The notes under the pieces were generated by a model that was given only the letters and a program-made list of their open reading frames with translations, searched no databases and was not told the origin of the DNA. Shown here piece by piece: positions 59,057-64,000 of a stretch of DNA of 64,000 nucleotides. Position 1 is the first letter of the stretch. Every line of letters starts with the position of its first letter. Both the position numbers and the translations under genes were made by a program. Source of the stretch: Morinoia aosen (lineage: Eukaryota; Arthropoda; Malacostraca; Amphipoda; Talitridae); contig CM059569.1 of the NCBI GenBank assembly GCA_030386875.1, positions 42,199,842 through 42,263,841 on the forward strand. Reading direction: 5' to 3'.

Positions 59057-61744
59057 ATCAGGTCCATAAGTCACTCCGAAGAAAGGGAACCAAGCAGTCA
59101 CTGTCAAGATGGATAGCCCATTCTGCCGGCTTTATTAGAGAACTCCAGACTTGATCGAGTGGCATTGAGAAGCGCTCGTGCAAATCGCAAGGATGCATCT
59201 TCGCTATTGAAGAAGTTTTATTATCCCAGAATCAGTTTGGGCCAAGCGGGGTTGTGCTCAATTCAAAACTCTTAAGGATATTTTATCTATCTGATGGAAA
59301 ACCCGAATCGATTTACATTCGTAGGAAATATTCAAGTCAAACTGACGTCGTTTCAACCGATATTTAAATAGTATTTTGGGCTAAATTCAGGAACACATGT
59401 CAAATTAATTAATTTGGTAGTGGTGCACATGTAATTAATGGCAGAAGATGTCAAAAACTTTCAGTAGCAGTTATTACTGTAGCGTTTAAATCCAATACGC
59501 TAGAGTCGTTATTCCTGCAGAAGCATGGAGGCAGCGCTATCTTGTTTTTATATCATTAGAGGTTAGCCTTTGATCTAGATGAGAATGTACGCAGTGGATC
59601 ATTGCCTAGAATAATTGCGGGTATTCGCGTTAATTTCAAAAGGAAATGAAAGTGCCACTTGAATTTTGTGTAAATTGGGGGCCACCAACTCTATTCTTTT
59701 TAACTACAAACACAAAATTTTAAAAGTTTTAGTGCTATTGATTTCGACTAGAGACGCGAGCGGCTGTGCAAGAGGCGCTGTTTTTTTGCCGTTTTAAATC
59801 AGCATTTGAACTTCAAACTTTAAGTATTGCAGACCTTATTGCGATTTCGATGATTTCAAAATGTAGCTGTGAACATAACTAGACTTTCGGAGGGTAAATT
59901 TCCACCTTATATGTTTTTTTTTCGATTCGTCGTAATTCATTTACTTCAAATTTATGCAACGTTTTTATCAAATGTATAAGTGACTCGAGTTCTTGGAGCT
60001 TTGATGAGAACTTTTCAGTTTAACATAACACCAAAATAACGCTCTTTGCAAAGTTGTACTCTCCCTTTCTTTTATCTACACATATATTTACCGTAAAGCA
60101 TAACGGGAAGAATATTACCTACTCTTACTAGTTAAACTACGCAGGCCAACTATACAAACGAACGATATGGCAAAAAATTTTGCCAAAAATTCTTACACAC
60201 ATCAATATCACTCATATTGGATCATATATTCCATTGTTTCTATATTTTCTATTAGTTTTATCTTTATTTCGAATTTTGTCTAATGGTTTTATTCATTCAT
60301 TTATTATTTTACACCAATTCACATTTTTGAACTGTCACTGCATTGTTTAAAAAAAATTCTACTCCGCAATTGCAAATCATTCGCTATAATTTCATACTCT
60401 TTAATCATACTCTTCAACTTTTTTTTTTTGAGCCGCAGAGTGACGAGCGACTCCGACTGGAAAGCTCGGAATGTATCTTCACTTCCCAGGCCATCGCAGC
60501 TCACTCGAGCCAGAAATAGAGAGGCCACGGCGCCAAATTGCGGTGCTTTTTCCGCTGATTTGTGCATGTTTTGCTCAATCACCCCGCGAAATAACCTCAT
60601 CTTACTTGCTGACGGGAAATGCGTGCAAAAATGGCCCCACGATTCTTTCCAAGATCTTTTTTTCCCCGATGAGAACGTACTCGAACGAATATATTGCGCT
60701 ATATACACGAGCACCGAACAAGCATTGGCCTTCGCTTCCTTTCCCACATGTGAATATTTGCGTATGTAATTTGGGACTCAATTACGTGCATTAAAATGCT
60801 TAAAAATCTTTCCATGTAAAACGGTAAGTCAGGAACATGATACACTAGATTAGAGAGTCGTGTTAGGTCATGAATAAGTCGGCTTTCGAGATAGAGAATT
60901 TCTTTATGAAATGTAGGAGCGTATCGACTTCTAGTTAAGATTTCGCACAACATTAGGTTGAAACTAATAATTTATTCGATTTGTGAGGAAAGACTATGCG
61001 AAATCAAATTTTCATAGCGAAAAGTTTTTACTTTGGAAATAAATCAGTTAGTTTTCTTTCTGCTTTTCAATTTGTAAATTTCATTTACTACACATGAATC
61101 GAAGACATGTTGTCTTTTTTGTCGGGTAGCTCACTGATGAAATGAGCGCTCCCACTCAATATTTCAAAAACTAAACTTTTAAATATTCTAATTGCCTGAT
61201 ACAAAAAATGAGAAAGTTTACAATTCAATTTGCAAAGATTTATCGTCATACACGTCCTAGAGCAGACGATCCTGGCTTCCTTAAGTGTTTTGAAAATATT
61301 TTCCACTCTTTCTTTACTTTATTCCTAGTAATCTCAAGGTCTTGTGAAAAACAATTTCGTATCGTAACTAACTTAACAACAGAAAACTGAATAAATATCC
61401 ATTCTGAAAAACAGTACAGTTTAGAGCAGCAAAAACATAGCCACCCGTTTTATTTTTATCTTTTTGAGAAATGTTGCACCACCTTTTTTAATCGGTGTGG
61501 GCAGTAGTCGGATGTTTTCAAAGCTGTGTTTTTAACACGAAAAAATTCACAATTTTGCATGACTGCTCGATTTAGAGCTTGGGTCCAAAAGAAGCTGCCT
61601 TTGAAGTTCATTCACTCAACGTAGTATTCTTTTCTTTTTGTGTCTACTATGAATTTTCTTTTCCCTAACCCCTAGAAACAAAGAAAAATGTATTCCGTTT
61701 AATTTTTTATTTATTTCTAGCAACAGGACTGCTTGATAAGCTTC
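59057..61744. other. unique sequence including an unassigned overlapping ORF pair
   Basis: At 60319-60770 both strands hold long frames (142 codons minus; 113 and 107 codons plus) in a GC-richer block at about 60430-60730. The minus frame includes WGHFCTHFPSASKM and a Lys-rich run; the plus frame includes AIYTSTEQALAFASFPTC. I recognise neither. This block is the best place in this stretch to test for an exon. Nothing else supportable. Confidence 0.35.
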
Positions 61745-61746
61745 AC

Positions 61747-61880
61747 GTTTCATGTTTTACCGTTCTTTGTTCAACAGTTGCTAGTTTTACCTTTCCATGT
61801 TTTACCTTTCTCAGTCTTACCATTCTAAGTTTTACTCTTCCAAGTTTTACCGTTTGAAGTTTTACCATTCTAAAACTTAC
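61747..61880 (+). repeat. 15-bp array (ttttaccattctaag)
   Basis: About nine diverged units of the form ttttacc(a/t)ttctaag. Period-of-three frames are open on both strands. Confidence 0.9.
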
Positions 61881-62742
61881 ATTAACTCCCACATAACCAG
61901 ACAAGTCTCTCAGATTTTGAGAGGTCCGCCACCGGTTCACACCATGTCCTCACTTGCTCGGTCCCAGCACCATTTAATTCCTGCGAATGTGGAACGTAAG
62001 CTGCAAATCCTCCCAATATTTCCTGAGAAGTTGCCCGGACCAAAGCTCTAGAGCCCGGCAAGTTCGAGGTTACACCAATTTTTCATTGCCCTCGCTAATG
62101 GCCCTCTAAACTGCACTGCAGTGAAAGGAAATTGAATCCTATATCCCGTAGAAGTTGCTACTTAGAGTGCAGAGTACAGCACCTTTAGATGCTCCAAATT
62201 CGCTGCAAGACGTTAATGAGTCTGTTGCAAATTTGACCGAGGCCTCTCTACATATATAGAGAGGGTTGATTTGAAGGTCGCAGCATTCCTGTATTGATGC
62301 AAGGGTTGTGGTGAAGATTGCGTCTGACTAACACAGTCAAATAAGAAAACATAATTTTACTGAGTATTGTTGGGTGGACATGGTTAATATTTATCTTAAT
62401 TAATTGTGTAATTTGGAAGGTTGCTGCTGAACAAGACAGTTAAAAATGAAGACGAAACTGCTATGGGTGTTGTAATTTATTTCATTTTCTTTTTTCAAAC
62501 TTATTTGAGTAACTTGAAAGATTGTTGCTGAATAAGAAATTTAAATACGAAGACACAATTGTTATGAGTGTTGTAGGGTAAATATCATTATTATTTTTCA
62601 AAAGTAATGGCAGCTGTGCCAGAGCTGTTAGAGGTGCAGACGATGGCAGCAATTATCGTCCAGACGTCACTATGCTTAAATTTGACAGTTGAACTAGACT
62701 TGAGAAGTAATCTTCTTCTACATCACTTGTAATACATGAATT
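61881..62742. other. anonymous sequence
   Basis: No supportable gene. At about 62385-62600 two segments share 'aatttggaaggttgctgctgaa' and 'acttgaaagattgttgctgaa' type motifs, a weak duplication of about 120 bp. Confidence 0.4.
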
Positions 62743-63088
62743 GTCTAAATTGTTCTAATTTTTCAAATTGTTCAAATTGTTCAAATTGTTTAAATTGCAT
62801 AAATTATATGAATTGTTAAAATTGTTTAAATCGCTTAAATTTTTTAAATTGTTAAAATTGTTTAAAACTGTTCAAATTGTTTAAATTGTTTAAATTGTTC
62901 AAATTGTTTAAATTTTTCAAATTGTTTAGACTGAATCAGTTGTTTGAATTGTTTTAAATCGTTTAGATTGTATAAATTATTTAAATTGTTTTGCTTGAAT
63001 TGTTTAACTATATAGATTGTATAAATTGTTCAAATTGTTCAAATTGTTTAGATTGTGAAAATTTTTTAAATTGTTTAAATTGTTAAAA
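62743..63088 (+). repeat. 9-bp array (aattgttta / aattgttca)
   Basis: About 35 diverged units of aattgttta or aattgttca with length variants. Inverted, it reads as Asn/Leu repeats (NLNNLN), an artefact of the 9-bp period. Confidence 0.95.
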
Positions 63089-64000
63089 TTTAATAGGAAT
63101 AACAAACGCTCGTGTGGCCGCACGATCGGATGCAAATCCTGATCAGAAAAGCAAAAGCTTGCGCTCCCCTGACGCTGCAATAATGAGGCGAGATCAAAGC
63201 CATCCACATCCAGTTCTATCATTAGATTTTCTCAACGCCCACATGCTTAATTATCGCGTACATGAAGATATTTGGTCAGTACACCCACGGCGGGAAAACG
63301 CTTCACTAACATTAAAGTAACTTTTAATTGGCTCGGCTCGTGTAATTTTGCCTCGCCTATTACGCTCACACGCAGCCTACCCTCGCGTACTGAAATAAAC
63401 TTTCTTATCATGCGTAAAATATTCGCCGATGTTAAGTCATCCGCGATTTCTAGTCGCGCCGTGAAAACTTCGGTGCGAAAAAGAAACCCTGCAGACAGCA
63501 CGCAGCTTTGTTGGCACACAAACTTTTAATAGCAAAAGTTGGGGCATGATGCCTGGACAGCTGTTCTCTGCTCAACACTTCCGTACATGACGTCGTCAGG
63601 TTTGCGTTCTGAAATGAAACGCCTGCTGCATTGATGAGCTGTCGGGGAAAAGAAATTCATTCAAAAAGGAAACGAGTCAAACAATATTTGAATTCGTCTC
63701 CGAGTATTGCCTTCAGAACCAGGGAAAGGTTGGTCAATATTTGTAGAGTTCAGGGAAGTTACTTTCCTTTTAAGCGAATGATCGTTAGGAATTTAAATAT
63801 CGCTAGGCATTGAAATCATTTCGATTTCATTGCTTTGCGCTTTCTTCGTTTAAAAATTCCTAATACTTTTAGATGTTCAGTTCTTTCAGTGCTAACCACA
63901 TTCCCAAGCAGTGGAAAATGGGGGCATCTGTTTCGACTTTAAGGGAAAAATAATTTTCAAAGTTTCAAATATTTTGACTATTATTGCTGAATACTAGGGT
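63089..64000. other. unique, CpG-richer sequence at window end
   Basis: About 63100-63530 is relatively CpG-rich with overlapping frames on both strands (68-90 codons), none recognisable. It could be a promoter or exon of a gene beyond the window. No call. Confidence 0.35.

Noticed and set aside
60319..60770. 142-codon minus and 113-codon plus ORFs as a gene
   Set aside because: Overlapping frames on both strands of a GC-richer block, no recognisable domain and no clear splice sites; kept only as a region to test.

Overview
The window is AT-rich, repeat-dominated eukaryotic DNA with no bacterial or phage signature. It has no compact operon layout, no ribosome binding sites and no long ORF with a recognisable protein. 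The only homology I can name is a truncated mariner-like transposase remnant near 38.2-38.5 kb, of a type common in arthropods. With the tRNA-derived SINE, the MITE-like elements and a Helitron-like family, this suggests an animal, most likely an arthropod. I cannot place it further.

Layout: 0.4-5 kb has a few exon-like stretches around a 14-bp-unit array (1.74-3.1 kb) and a purine-rich minisatellite (4.2-4.65 kb). From 6 to 24 kb, anonymous AT-rich DNA is interrupted by arrays at 6.1, 11.7, 16.8, 18.7, 19.5 and 20.2 kb, by a SINE flanked by a 12-bp target duplication (16.16-16.48 kb), and by two MITE-like elements (22.1 and 22.4 kb). From 24 to 36 kb the window is mostly satellite: a 32-bp array (24.4-25.8), a 26-bp array (26.2-27.6), smaller arrays at 28.3-31.5, and a 4.2-kb 21-bp array (31.5-35.8). 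From 36 to 48 kb lie the transposase remnant, a 43-bp array (39.3-39.9), a possible three-exon gene for a small secreted protein (41.73-42.45), a 24/25-bp array (44.7-45.4) and a second MITE copy (46.35-46.63). From 48 to 64 kb lie a 2.8-kb 30-bp array containing a 990-bp tandem duplication (48.8-51.6), a 15/30-bp array (53.6-54.2), two more Helitron-like copies, a 58-bp array (58.2-59.1), and short-unit arrays at 61.8 and 62.8-63.1 kb.

The very long open frames (31.5-35.8 and 48.7-51.7 kb) arise because the repeat units are multiples of three bases and lack stop codons. I do not regard them as established genes. The main biological content is mobile-element debris and an unusually high density and variety of tandem arrays, several with higher-order structure showing recent segmental duplication. 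Gene calls are low-confidence exon models from splice-site and frame logic only.
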